Assembly: GCA_023014365.1 (NCBI GenBank)
Contig: JAEBUN010000015.1
Location: 558,001-622,000, forward strand
Length of the DNA: 64,000 nt
Reading direction: 5' to 3'
Source: Lepiota brunneoincarnata
Lineage: Eukaryota > Basidiomycota > Agaricomycetes > Agaricales > Agaricaceae
Shown here: positions 21,567 to 33,336 of the stretch, piece after piece
How positions within the stretch are numbered: position 1 is the first letter of the stretch
Layout: each line of letters begins with the position of its first letter
Made by a program: the position numbers and the translations under genes
Notes under the pieces: generated by a model
Database searches by the model: none
Told to the model about the DNA's origin: nothing
What the model saw: the letters and a program-made list of their open reading frames with translations, nothing else

Positions 21567-22618
21567 ATGCCTCGCAATCAGAGCCCCGAAAACCGTTCCC
21601 GCGGTGGCAGTGAGCCCTCGTCTATCTCTCAGGTCAGGCCCTCTGCTAAACCTTTGCCAGACTCTGGTCGCGATAATGACACTGATACATACGGCTCTTC
21701 CAATAACGATTCTTACGGAAACGACAAGTCTTCCAACGCATACGGTTCCAGTAACAACGATTCCTATGGAAGCAACAACGACTCTTCCTACGGCGGTGGT
21801 GGCCGAGATAATTCTTACGGCTCTTCCAACAAGGATTCCTACGGCAGCGGTGGCAGTGACAATTATGGTTCCTCCAACAATGACTCCTACGGCAGTGGAG
21901 ATCGAGTTTCCTCCAACAATGATTCCTACGGCAGTGGAGGTCGGGGTTCTTCCAACAATGACTCCTATGGAACTAAGAACACCAGCTCCTACGGTGGTAA
22001 CAGGAAAGACGATGACAACTCATACGGTTCCAACAGTAACAACAGAAACGAATCCAGCTATGGCAACGATAGCTACAATTCATCCGACCGTCGCACCAAT
22101 GAAGACAGTCGCCGCGATGACAATAAGGAGTCCAGCTATGGCTCTTCCAACAACAACGACTCCTACAGCTCCTCCAACAACGACAACTCTGGGTCCAATA
22201 ACAACTATGGCTCTTCCAACAACGACAAGTACGGGTCCTCCAACAACAACAACTATGGCTCTTCCAACAATGACAACTACGGGTCCTCCAACGACTCTTA
22301 CGGGTCCTCCAACAACCGCGGCTCCTCCAACAACGACTCTTATGGTTCCTCTAACACCTCTTCCACGATTTCGGGCGCTGCCGTCAAATCCGCTGCGAGT
22401 TCCGCAGGATATAATCTAGTGCGCCCCCTTCTCCATGCTCTCACATATCGAATAGCCAGAGCTGATAAGCGTGTAACCCCGCAGTCCGATGACACTGCTC
22501 AAAAGATCGGCGATGGTATCAAGGAAGGCTTGGGTCGCTTCGGTGGCTGTAAGTTCCTGGGGTTCTTGGCTTAATCTGACCTTGGGGCTGATAACATCAT
22601 TATATAGTCGGCAAATAA
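21567..22618 (+). CDS. Low-complexity Ser/Asn/Gly/Tyr repeat protein
   Basis: Start at 21567 (MPRNQSPENRSRGGSEPSSI). Residues about 40-270 are built from imperfect repeats around SSNNDSYG and NNNYGSSN, more than 25 units, low in hydrophobics and lacking Cys. The composition matches prion-like or phase-separating domains with regularly spaced tyrosines. After the repeats comes SSTISGAAVKSAASSAGYN and a short conserved-looking tail TPQSDDTAQKIGDGIKEGLG. A standard intron (gtaagt ... tatag, about 22550-22607) then joins to GFGK and a stop at 22618. No signal peptide. Function unknown; similar repeat proteins in basidiomycetes are uncharacterised. A second open frame over the same DNA (Thr/Pro-rich) is a by-product of the repeats. 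A further small intron near 22420-22455 is possible. Confidence 0.65.
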
Positions 22619-23421
22619 ATATCCCAGCAATGCGGACAAGGGTTGTATGATTATCTGTATATACCAGAATGGAGCATTATATTGACAAAGGGCTTACGGA
22701 TTCCGCGATAGTAAACAGTCACCTTTTCCTTTGTATTCCGTGGCACTCGCAAAACTTGTTGGCAATAACACAATGATCCGATATATGCTGGCAAAGCGAC
22801 TTCTGGAAATGCAGGAGTGGATAACCGGAAGCAAGCTCTCCTTCCTTTGTACAACCCAGAATCTAGGCTGAACCCGAGACAAATCTTCCGGACGAGTTGA
22901 TGTGGAGCCTGTGCCAACACTTGCCTGAGTTACCGTTTGACATGTTAATAACCTCTTGGAATGCCAGGAAGAATATTCATATAGGATGCGACGACCAGAG
23001 AAGCTGCAGCTCGAAGCGGACGAACTTGACAACTAGACAGCTACACAAAACCGAGAAGGCACTCCAAGAGGACTCCATACTCGACGAAACGGAGATGCAC
23101 CAACCTAACACTATCTGGGATCACAAGTTAGCAACACACCCGCCTCAATAATCCTTCTCAGCCTGGGCCCTAAATTTCGTGCGTCCGGTGAATCTCTCAT
23201 CTCAAGATCAGCCCTATGTGTGTCAATGGCCCGGCTATTGTTTTTTTATTGATGAACGGACGGCCGTAATTTACATGCCTTGTACCTCGTTCGTTACTTT
23301 CCATCCCTCCGCCGCTGCCGCCGACCATTTTTGTTATGTTATAACGGAGGATATCACTCCAGCATGAGACAGGATTAGGGGATCAGAGCAAAGGAGGAGG
23401 AGGCGGGCGCACCGGTAGAAT
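22619..23421. other. Intergenic between convergent genes, about 800 bp
   Basis: No coding region, repeat or RNA gene was recognised. Confidence 0.4.
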
Positions 23422-25159
23422 TCAATTTTCAACGCCCAGATCATCGTATCCAGGCATCCCGGAACATGTAAAAACTTTCGCTCGATTTTGCATCCTATAG
23501 AGGATCTCTTGCCAGGCACAACACATTCCGGCCATACCCTCGTATAGACTCCATGGGTGGTCCGGTGTTCTCATATCCCCTTTCTCCATCAGAGAAGTAG
23601 CATGTATAGCCAGATGCGCCAAGTGTGTGGCCTGAGTAAAATACGGCGCATGGCGGATTAGAGGTACCGCAGTAGAGGATGATGCAGAAGATGATGCAGG
23701 TTGGGCACTAGCAAGAGTGGGAGTTGGCGGGTCGTCAAGCACGTCGGACGCGGCGAGGAGCGCGTATACGGAACCCGCAACTCCATGGCATAGACCGACT
23801 CCTTTGCGTAGCAAGCCATGCATATAGACCAACGCGCAACCCCGCTGGAGTGATGCCACAAATTGTTCTTGTTGTTTCTCCGTCAATCCCGTCTGGACTC
23901 CTGGAGTTACGGACATCCGGAGAATGGTCGATAGCAGAATGAGCATTGCAGGTGCACCATGACACCACCTGGAAGTTAGTGGGATTAACAGGATATCCAT
24001 GGAATGGAATGAATATCACATACTGTACCAGTTCGTGATCACTGGATACCACTTGGTCCAAACCGGGGGCTTTTGTAGGCCAATTTCCAGTACGATGCTG
24101 GCAGTGGACGAGCCAGTCAATAGTCCGGACGATTTCAGGCATATAATCTTTAATAGTTGCAGCTGGACAACGAAGCAACATCTGCACGATGCCGGCTGCG
24201 ACACTGTGGGGTCAATCTGATGGTCCATAGCTAACAAATGCTTCACTTTGACACACCTACGCCATGGGCACCGCCGAGATATCGCTTCTGATGCCAGGTC
24301 CATATCAACGGCGGTGATTTTTTGCTACCCAATTCAACCCGATATCCTTTTGCACCATTCCGTCCTCTCTTTATGATCGACCTAACCACCTTGCCCAAAG
24401 TCTGGTCTGAAAGTAGCCCCCCCAGCGATGCTAAATCATCCCTCATCGCCGTCTCCTCCTTGTCTGCATCCTCTTTCCGTCCCCGTGGTGCCTCTTTCAT
24501 TCCCTTGCTGTATTTCTTGGACTTCTCCAGTACGCTCCTCAGATAGAGCAACGCGTACAAAAGCCCCGCCCGACCATAAAGCACCTCACATCCATCATCA
24601 TCCTCCGGACAGTCTATGTCATCCCTATTGACAACGTCCAAGGCCATCTGGAGGTAATCTCTGCTCTTCATCCACTGAGAATTCGAAAACGGCTTCTCCT
24701 TCCCAACGGAGTATCTGCTAAGTATGAGGGTGGCGATGCCAACGGGAGTTTCCAGGAAAGATATGTGAGCACCATCGCGGATAGCATTATCGGGAAATGC
24801 GCCATCGTTGAATGATGACGCGAGATGATGATCTGCGAGGGATTGTGAGGAGGGTATGCGAGAGGCAGTCTTGATTTCCCGCGCTCTCTCCTATCAGAGA
24901 AGTGTGACGACTCAGCGTAACTTCCATCAGGGCTACCCCTTGGTCCAGGAGGTCAGTAAGGCTCTCCAGCTAGTCGACTGATCACACCTGTGTCACCAAG
25001 ATACGCGCTCTTCCTTCGACCCTCCTTTGTCCCAGTCGCCTCTTGCACCTTCTGGACATTCCTCCTTAATGCCCCCTCTAAATCTTTCTTTACATCCTTC
25101 CAGTCGCTCGCCTTCTTCGGAGGTTCAGTAAACAAATGAATGTATCTTTTTCCAGACAT
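23422..25159 (-). CDS. LanC-like protein (LANCL family)
   Basis: Zinc-containing alpha/alpha-barrel protein related to lanthionine synthetase C. Start at 25159 (MSGKRYIHLFTEPPKKA). Family features in order: GRAGLLYALLYLRS (first Gly-rich helix pair), KRYLGGAHGVGI, WLVHCQHRTGNWPTKAPG, WCHGAPAMLILLS, GVGLCHGVAGSVYALLA and SLYEGMAGMCCAWQEI, ending GMPGYDDLGVEN at 23422. The zinc ligands are present: Cys in WCHGAP and Cys-His in LCHGVAG. A charged insertion (RKEDADKEETAMRDD) lies between the first repeats. Introns are standard and no frame break was found from the second exon on. Eukaryotic LANCL proteins act on dehydroamino-acid-containing proteins with glutathione; there is no lanthipeptide precursor nearby, so a biosynthetic role is unsupported. 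Confidence 0.85.
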
Positions 25160-25499
25160 TCAATGGATAGCTTGTGCACTGGGAATATGTCTCACGTATG
25201 AGTATAAGTAGTATCATAGTGGTGGATCTGACGTCATTTATGATGTGATTTGGAAGACCTGCTTCCGTCTTTTGGAAGGCACAACGGCCGGGGAGGAAAG
25301 GGCTTCAGGAATTGCGGATAATCACCGAGGGTAACATGCCATTCCTGTGGGTTACTAGCAACACAGGACCATACCTGATTATTCTTGTAATAGCGTTGTT
25401 AGTATCGAGCGTCTAAATGGAGGACCCCTCGTTCTTGCAGTGAGAATTCTCGTGTGTATATTTTGGTTGGCAGACCCAAGTCCTGGCACTTGGTTCATC
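25160..25499. other. Intergenic, 340 bp
   Basis: Promoter side of the LanC-like gene, up to the start of the left inverted-repeat arm. Confidence 0.35.
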
Positions 25500-28400
25500 G
25501 GGTCCTGCGATATGCGGTGGGATATGGGCGCTTGAGCGTCTTATCATCGATCATTGGCAGGTCTCGGTCGGTAGTTGACCCCCGGTATAAACGTAGGTTG
25601 GTTAGAAATGTATTTGTTGAATGTGTGCGCCCCTTCTCCTGCGTGACTGAATTCATGGGCAGTCCGTAGTCGCGTCGGGTGTGTTTTTTTTTTGGGCAGG
25701 GTAAAGGTTTTCTCCCTGGAGGTGCGCTGTCGACCCTTCCTCTTTCACCAAGTCACGTGGCTTTTTTGCATCCTGCATTTATGTAGTTTTATGGGATTTC
25801 TCCCCGAAATATCGGATTATTAGATATATATCTGCGGTGCACTCGAGGGTGTGTCCGCCGAGCCAGCAACAGACGGCCGATGCTATGTAAACCTCAGCTT
25901 CCTCGATCGCCCTCCACGCCGGATCTTGCGTTACTATCCTGTACGTCGTACTCCTGTCCAGACCTCTATATCCCGGGCATGTGGCTTGAATGACTCAATG
26001 GCGCGGCTCTTACAAACCGCCACTGGCAGTGGGTTTGCCTTTGTCATGTTTTTTTTTTTTTTTACTTTGGGAAGCTTTGGGTCCTCGTTTCACACATTTG
26101 GTAAGGCCTAGATGGCTCCGGTGCCCAACAATGCCTTTTTGCTGTGGCTTGTTTTTCGTTCAGGGCCTGAGAGGAAGCCTCAGTCATATCATTGGGAATC
26201 TCTTAGCTTGATACGGGTCAGTACTACAATTCGACGCCAAAATATTCATGTCATTCCAGTCATTCTCAACAATAGCTATCTCTGACTATTCCATTTCGAA
26301 TTTCCAAACTCTTCACTCAAGTCTCAAACAGTCCAAACCTTCTGTACGAGATCTGCCATAGCAAGCCACAGAATCGTTTAGAAACCTGTGCTGCAGTTCC
26401 CATCGTTGGGATCGATGGCGAATATGAAAGGGAGGTTTGAACTATACTTGCCCCTCCCGCCCTGTCGTAAACCATCAAGGTCAGTGGCGGATTGTGGTGC
26501 AATCAGTCCAAAGGAGTTGCTTCACCGTGTTGCATCGAGTAAGAGCCGCATTCAAGACGGCCTTGCAGTTTGCCGGAGAGGGGGGGCTGGCCGTCGTACC
26601 CGAATTATACGCAGTGAAATCACCTACAGGATCCCTGTCAAGATCCTTTTGAAGCACTATCACTTTGAAAATACTGACATTTGTGCTGGTTGGCCATGTA
26701 GCATGCAGTTCCTTTGCTCCCGCCAGGGAACTAAGGACTCAACAGTCAGTTCCCCATCCTCCGCGGATGTTCGGGACAGACTCACAGAACCTTTACTGAC
26801 AAGATCGCAGAACGCGTTGATAAAAGGGACCACAGGCAGCATTATCGGCGTTTCCAGCGGCATAACAAGTAGGTGCGTCCTGAGCCCAAACCGAAGTGAA
26901 GGCAATCACAGCAGGAACGAGGAGGAGCTGCGAGAAACAACCATTTAGACAAGCAGTAAAAAACGGAGGGAGGGGGAGGGAGGCAAGAGTATGCTCACGA
27001 CTTTGGAAACCATTGTGAGTATCGCAGGAGTGCAATTGAATTCAAAAGGATGCAGACGGGTGGGTTTATATGCGTCTCCGGGTGCTGTTTCGCTTTCGCT
27101 CTTACTCCGGGCCTTCCTCATTTCCTGTTCGTAGTAGTGAGTCGCAGGGAACAAATCGCGTCGGAAACGGTCGCATTGAACTTCTGGCTGATTTTTTTCT
27201 GAAAGTATCATGGGTTCTTTGTCACGAGTGCTTGGGGTGTGGGCATTGTAGCTCCATTGAGAGTAGGGACTTCAACTGAACCCCTTTCAAATCCCAGACT
27301 GCAAGTGGAAGCCTTACGTTCAGACCTCAAATTTGCGTCTTACCACCGCTAAACGTCCATTCCGGAACGCAGCCATTCCTAGTTGCCTCACCTGTGGCGT
27401 CGGGGAAGACAGTCGAGCATATGGATCATAGCCTTCGATTCTTACAAGGCTGGGAGGGAGCCGGCTTGGCAGAATAAGAGATGAACTGAGGGATGGGATT
27501 CAGTCTAGACAAGATGGGCGTTATACTTATAATTAAACTTACATAACGCAGTACTGGTGCAGCAAAGGATTGTTAAGTGCCCACGTCGGACTCCCGCTTG
27601 TGTTTTCCAACACGTACATGCCAGGGCTCGAACCGTGGTCAGTATTTGAAGGTGGTGTGTTTTGCTTTGGAGCTCCGATGCATGGATCAGCCATTGCAGG
27701 TCCTCTTAACCTGGGCTTCGGAAACCATGTTGATCACTGATCGGCGGCGTGCTATCCCCACTGATTAGGGCCTCCGGGAAAAAGCCTAGAAGCCTCCTTG
27801 TTCTATCCGGTTAGCCAGGGGAAGGGGTGCCAATTAGTGTTGCAGGGATGTACCCCAGAGTTGATATTGTAATCGAGGAAATGCCCCTTTGGGAGATCGG
27901 CAGGGCTTACATACCCCATGTCCCTTGTGCTTATGCCGGGTAGTGGTGATCATGCTAGATTTTCCCTTGGGCAGCCTCACGGTACAGATGGAGAGTAGAC
28001 GACTTTATTTAGGACACAAATTGCCCGCTGGGTACTGTCTATGAGGGGAGCTCAAGGCTGTCGAGCTTGAGGGCGGGAGTCGGCATGTGGAGAGCAGTAA
28101 ATTAGTCTTGTGTCAATGGCACAGAAGGTCTGGGATAACATCAGGGTGGGTTGTGCTGGCCCCAAAGACATGAAGGACGGCGAGGCCGATGCCGTGAAGT
28201 GCAGGTTATGCGAGGGAATCGTACAGGGCTGCTCAGTGTCCCGTCGCATGGCGAGCCGCTTTGAGGGGTCGCAGGATAAGTGAACGCTGTGGTCGTAGCA
28301 TATCGTGTTACCGGGGCTGTACTCGGAAGGTCGCTGTCGGCAGGATCTAGGGGAAGTAGGACGTGCCTATTTTTCTTGTCCGAAAAGGTGAAGTCAGTGG

Positions 28401-28745
28401 CTCAGAGACTGGGCAAGACTGGAGTCGGAACCGGTCACAGTAAACAGGCATTCTGAAGAAGGAGGAACCTTGGGGTGCTCGCGTCCGCCGGGGCCGAGAC
28501 CAGGACCCTTCCAAGCAAGGTGCGGCCAAGGTCAAAATCAAGTACTAGGAGCTGGGCGCACCACGTGCTACATACCTGTGTCGAGCAGTTCGGCATGAGC
28601 TCACACATGCACCAGTAGACTGTCGTACCTGTGAGAGTGGGAAATGAGCGTAGAATAATAGGGTGAATAGTTTGTGATCAGTCCGGACTCGCAATTGATT
28701 CTGAGTAACTACATCATGTGTGGGACCGTCAGACCAAATTTTCAT
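25500..28745 (+). repeat. Left arm of large imperfect inverted duplication
   Basis: Matches the reverse complement of 37190-40700 along its whole length, at roughly 80 percent by eye with many small indels. Anchors that pair: 25570-25760 with 40430-40620; 25870-26040 with 40000-40220; the Y3-like gene (26378-27013 with 39101-39725); 27930-28250 with 37640-37990; 28560-28740 with 37190-37380. It carries one Y3-like gene on the minus strand. The rest (27300-28745) shows no coherent coding frame in both copies. Confidence 0.75.
26378..27013 (-). CDS. Secreted Y3-like cysteine-rich protein, left-arm copy (one-base insertion)
   Basis: Small secreted protein resembling the mushroom glycan-binding protein Y3 family. 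Start at 27013 with a 15-bp first exon (MVSKV), then an intron inside the signal peptide and LLLVPAVIAFTSVWAQ. Mature part: APTCYAAGNADNAACGPF, INAFCDLVSKGS, intron, FPGGSKGTACYMANQHKC, intron, DFTAYNSG ... ANCKAVLNAALTRC, intron, then a C-terminus with FAIDPNDGNCSTGF ending at 26378. Intron positions equal those of the copies at 39101 and 44239. One extra base in the C/T run at 26826-26828 shifts the frame between ACGPF and INAFC. A TATA box (TATAAA, 27065-27070 minus) lies about 50 bp upstream. Family name inferred from the cysteine and DPN-G-C pattern. Confidence 0.6.
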
Positions 28746-30678
28746 ACCTCCAATGATTCCTGGGGCCTTGTAGATGTTACGCCGATGTGGTATTTAGCAT
28801 TCCAAGCAGACGGGTCGTCCCGCCTGCTTTACGAGCCTACAAAAAGTTGGTCACAGGTGATGTTTTTTTTCTAACGATTTCCTACCAATTGAGCCGAAAT
28901 TTGCAGCTGCAACCGCGCAAAGGCACGGGTTCATACACAATATTTCAGGTGCCTGGGCACAAAACCGATGGCACCCTAGTTCTCGTAGAATTCACGCATG
29001 TCCTAGAACATGGATATCGCTTGACCTTTTGATTCACTTCTTACGCAGTGAGGCTCGCTGCACGCACAAAAATTCCTCCATCAATCTTACCGGCACCCCC
29101 GAGCTCACTGTTTTTCAATGGCTGACGTTTGGCCGTTGACATACAGTTGAGCATAACGGGTGAAAGTACGTTGAAGCTTCGGCAGATGCTACTCCACTCG
29201 CACCCCCCCCCCCCCGACATCCCCGCTAGCGCCCGCACCGGCCCTTCACTCACTCATTGGTCCACTGTGTACTCTCCTTCCCTTATCCTCAGCGTGCTCA
29301 CGAGCCTTACAAACGTATAGAGCGATAAAATCGGAGCAGCATTTGGACACATGTCACCGCACGCCAACTAGGGGGAACAAGTAAGTACTAAGATTGAGTT
29401 ATCCGACAGTGTCCTGGGAGCACGCCGGTATCACTATCGGGATGGCAATTGGAACGGACCTGGATGATATGATAGCGTCAACGGCTGTTGCGGGCAACAC
29501 CACCTGCGGTACGAACACAGGCACTATCATGGTAAGCAACTTGAACGCCACCATAATACATCCCCAGCTCCTCCACTAACGCAGGAGACTTGACAGTCCC
29601 CCCCTCCAACCTCGAACCCCGAGTCCTACCTTAAAAACCCAACGGCCTTATCAGCAGCAACCCCGGCGACCGTAGCCAAAGCCTCGCCTTTTCGCGCTAG
29701 AAGCTTTGGTCCGTGCTCAGGGAGAGGTTTTTTCAGAGAGATATATGAACCCGCCTCGCAAGAGGCGGCTTATCCACTTCGTTTGCCAGTTGACTCGACA
29801 TAAGCTCCTCAAGTTTCTACGATCCCATGGCTCCTACACCCCACTTCCACCGTGGAAATGTTTTTTTGGCTGGGTCCTTTTGTCCATGTGGACAATGTAT
29901 CTTGCTACCTTCGGGCGATGTGCACATGAAATCCTAGGCATGCCACTTTCCACATCCCGATGGGGAAAATATTTTTCTGGCACCACCTCACTCACTCTAG
30001 CACCGCCTCCGGCCACCAATTTTTTCCTCTTTCTTTTATTTTTTCTCGCTTCGGTGGAATACTTACCAGTTCTAGGATGATCTTTGGTCAAGGTTTGTGC
30101 ACGTCCGCGTCTTGAATAGATTGTTTACGGCTGACATGGAGACCTGTCACTATTATAGGTTTTATTACCGGATGAGTTTCTCGTCGTTGCTTCATCCTAA
30201 CTGTTCATGGCTGCACCGACGCCACTACTTTCCAAGTCGTTCTGTGTGTTTCTGGCACTACGCCTTAGCTATACTGCTTACTATAGGTCGCCCTTGGTGA
30301 ACTTGTATAGTCATATATGGAACAAGAGTCAATGTAACTAGCACCATATCATTTTCCCATGCCTGTCAGCCTGCGCAGTATTCCCATGTTCGTCGTAAAG
30401 TCATAATTGCCGCAAAATCAAGTCGTGAGAGGGCAAGCACCCCGAATGAGCGTAAATAGTAAACAACTAGCTACTCTGCCATGCCTGTCTCTAGTCCTTT
30501 TTATGCACATAATCCACAACTAATGAAGGGGCGGAAGGAATAATTAAGTATCTACAACAACGGTGTCTCGGGAAAAGATTCCGACAGATCAACAGCACCC
30601 CAGAACTACAGCACCGTTAAAATAGCAAGAATGAAAAAAAAAACAAAAAAAAGCAGGTCCGATCATCCTCCTTTAGCC
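28746..30678. other. 1.9-kb spacer between left arm and oxidase gene
   Basis: Contains a run of about 14 C (about 29203-29216) and scattered short open frames (for example 28787-29032 and 29706-30080 plus) with no recognisable protein features or matching counterpart. Near 30635-30650 there is an A-rich stretch in the 3' flank of the oxidase gene. Confidence 0.4.
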
Positions 30679-33336
30679 TCAAAACCGATACCCACCACCC
30701 CCACTCCCGCTAGCACCGGCAGGCATATGCCTCGCATACGGATCATACTCCACCTCTTCCATCGGATACCCACTCCCTCTCGGGTCATCCTTATACGCCC
30801 CCATCCCCACTGAATCCCCAAAACTCGCCGAACTCGCATTCCACGCATGACTCTTATTCTCTTGATTAAGCGGGATAAACGAACTCGAATCCGACGGTAC
30901 CATTATATGTCCTCTTGATTGGTCCACCCTTAACCCACCACCAGCGGCACTCACAGACATCGGGTATGACATACCTCCACCCGCACCCGCACCCGCACCC
31001 GCACCCGCACCTGCACCCGCACCTGCACCCACACCAAACTGAGCCGATTTCTGCGGGAATGGGATATCACGCGTGCCGGCATACACACCCCGCCCACCAG
31101 GCCCATTACGCCGTCTACGAAGGAAGAACATCGTCGTGAAGCCGATAATACCGAGCACGGCAACCGCACCAACGATACCGCCAATAATCGCACCAATGTT
31201 GGACTTTGATGCACTCCCAGAAGCATTGTCCTGATTAGTGTTGTCTGAATTGGATCCATCGCCTGTTCCTTTGACGTTGTCTGCGCGAACGCTTGGAGGG
31301 AGAACGCTAGGGGGTTGCATGGTCTGTTGACCGATCTGCCCGTTCCCGACGATGACGTATGTTCCGTTACTTGGAATCCCATCAATGACGACGAAGAGGA
31401 ATGCGGGTCCGGGTTGGAGAATGAATGGGTTCGGAGGGGCTTGTGAGACGTGTAATACAATGTTTCCGTCGCGGTTGACAGTGTAAGTATTATTGAGCTG
31501 AAGGTACCTCTGGCCCATGTTCATAGCATGGGTCGTGAATCCACCACGAAGCAATGCAACCTTGGTCTTTTCGGCTGCGTCATTCGCTGATCCAGAATAG
31601 GAGTTTGCAGGGATCGTGATATCGAACGCGTTTCCTCCATACGAAATCGATTTGGGCACGTTGGAAGGCGCAGGACGAACGGTAGCCGAAAAGTATGGCG
31701 GATAGAAAATTTCTGCCTTGTAGGTGGTAGGGAAGATGGTTGTCAGGTTGACATCAACATTCGGGTTTGAACCAGCGACCAGGACGGATGCGTCAGGAAG
31801 GAGCATAGCAGACGAGTGGTACAAGCGCGCGATGTTCGAGGTGGCAAAACCTTGATTTGACCATCGGCTTCCTCTGGGGGCTTCAGGATCGTAAATCGCC
31901 GGTGTACCAACTGGCCCAGAAGCCAGTGACTCCCCGAACGGCATGAGATCGAACGTAGGCGTTTGACCGGTCTTTTGCGAATAGCCAGCAGTTCCGTTGA
32001 GACCACCATTGACAACCAGGAGTTTGCCGTCCGGAAGAATGATGAATTGACCCATTGTCCTACCCTCCAACATGTCATCGTCCTGGACATAAGCCGGCGA
32101 GGAACCATCTTGAGGCTCTGGGGTGATGCGCTGGCAATCCTTCGAAGCTGGGTGCTCCCAGGTGTTGACGGCGGGGTTGGCATAGTCACCATAGGCATCC
32201 GCAGGCATATCAGAGCCGCCGCAGAAGATTATGGTGGGGGTATAGTTATTCGCGGGTGTGAGAGGGAGCATGGCAACTGCGCCAGATGCTGGGTATACAC
32301 GTGCGACGCCATTAGGCATATCCGGCAAGGGTGTTTCTTGGTTAGCATTGTAGTCCCATAGCACTAGAATTCGGGATGAGGGGTCAAAGTACACCTTGTA
32401 AGTAATGAGAATACTCGCCGGTTGACACATTTGCCTGCACGAATAGCCGCCCAGAGTTCATCAAAAACGTGTGTGCATAGGCGTTCAACCCAGAGGTCTG
32501 AACGAGGAAGCGGAAGGTCTGCTGGTTGACCAGGCCGAGGGGGGTAGAACTCATAAGTACAATCCGCCGCACCACCTTCAAATTCTGGGTCATTGTTGGG
32601 GAAATTCCTGTTCACATAACCTCCATTCACAAATCCACCAATGATGATTACACCCCCATCCGGGAGCGCCTCCGCGGCAGAGTACCACCTCCGCTTTTGC
32701 ATCGAGATAACGGTAGGATCGTCAAACCACTGGCATTCGGGGGCGTTGAAGTTATCTGTGGACTTGCAGGGGTTGAGAACCCGTATAGCCTTGGCTCCGT
32801 CGAAATCTTGATACTCGGGATCCCAGACAGCCGCTGAACCGTCTGGATTGGGTGGGGGGTTATTTCCTCCGCGGCCAACAGCGCCATTTCCACCAAAGGT
32901 CACGAAGGAACCATTGGGGAGGTGCATGCCAGATGAACAGAACACATTACTCCTCACATCCATCAATTCGGTCTGGTGGGTATTCATATCCCTACACACT
33001 CAACAACATGAGCGCTCACTCAGTAAAGGAGGACAGGCTCGCCGACGCACCATACCGAACCCCACGCAGGGTGTCCCTTGACCATTGCACTGTTTCCTTC
33101 AGCCTTATCCAGAATGTACACCTTCTCTTCATTTCCAACAAACATCTAATAAATGCCCTCAAGTCAATTGTGACAGCAAGGGCAGACATGAAGAGTTACG
33201 GACCATCATCGCACTAACTTGTGTATCTCCCCCATCTGCAAACGAGCCTGCGGTTGCCGAAAGCACAGGGGAGACGGCCGAGGCCAAGGCCACCGGCAAG
33301 GCACCAGGGGATAAAAGACCGTGATGGGCAGGGCAT
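30679..33336 (-). CDS. Copper radical oxidase (glyoxal-oxidase type), membrane-anchored, copy 1
   Basis: Secretory enzyme oxidising aldehydes or alcohols with release of H2O2. N-terminal secretion signal ending near VSPVLSATAG, then GSFADGGDTQVSAMM and MFVGNEEKVYILDKAEGN. Active-site landmarks: NVFCSSGMHLPNGSF (Cys of the Tyr-Cys cofactor), RWYSAAEALPDG (Tyr), ARLYHSSAMLLPDASVL (axial Tyr, His), FTTHAMNMGQRY (His). A DUF1929-like C-terminal domain follows. It is not simply secreted: a helix IGAIIGGIVGAVAVLGIIGF, the stop-transfer RRRR, and a 120-residue tail with a (Ala-Gly) run place the catalytic part outside the cell. One extra C in the six-C run at 32539-32544 breaks the frame after FYP. 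The ATG at 33336 is also one base out of register with the signal region, so the start is uncertain. Ends at 30679. Confidence 0.85.
30978..31036 (+). repeat. Hexanucleotide microsatellite (CACCCG)n within oxidase copy 1
   Basis: About nine units of CACCCG, some CACCTG, encoding alternating Ala-Gly on the minus strand in the cytoplasmic tail. The six-base unit preserves the frame whatever the copy number. Copy 2 has no such repeat. Confidence 0.8.

Noticed and set aside
21604..22419. 271-codon Thr/Pro-rich open frame on the plus strand
   Set aside because: It is the second frame of the SNGY repeat region; codon repetition keeps it open. The first frame has the better start, a terminal intron and a conserved-looking tail.
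28787..29032. 81-codon open frame just inside the inverted duplication
   Set aside because: No recognisable features; it lies outside the arm that is conserved.
29203..29216. Poly-C run (others at about 2267-2280 and 55042-55053) considered as a regulatory or quadruplex element
   Set aside because: Simple homopolymers with no partner tracts nearby; they may also be inflated by sequencing error.
29706..30080. 124-codon open frame, plus strand, with hydrophobic C-terminus
   Set aside because: No family resemblance, no signal peptide or splice context, and no counterpart elsewhere in the window.
30978..31036. Regular short repeat considered as a CRISPR-like array
   Set aside because: Six-base tandem units without spacers inside a coding tail of a eukaryotic gene; an ordinary microsatellite.
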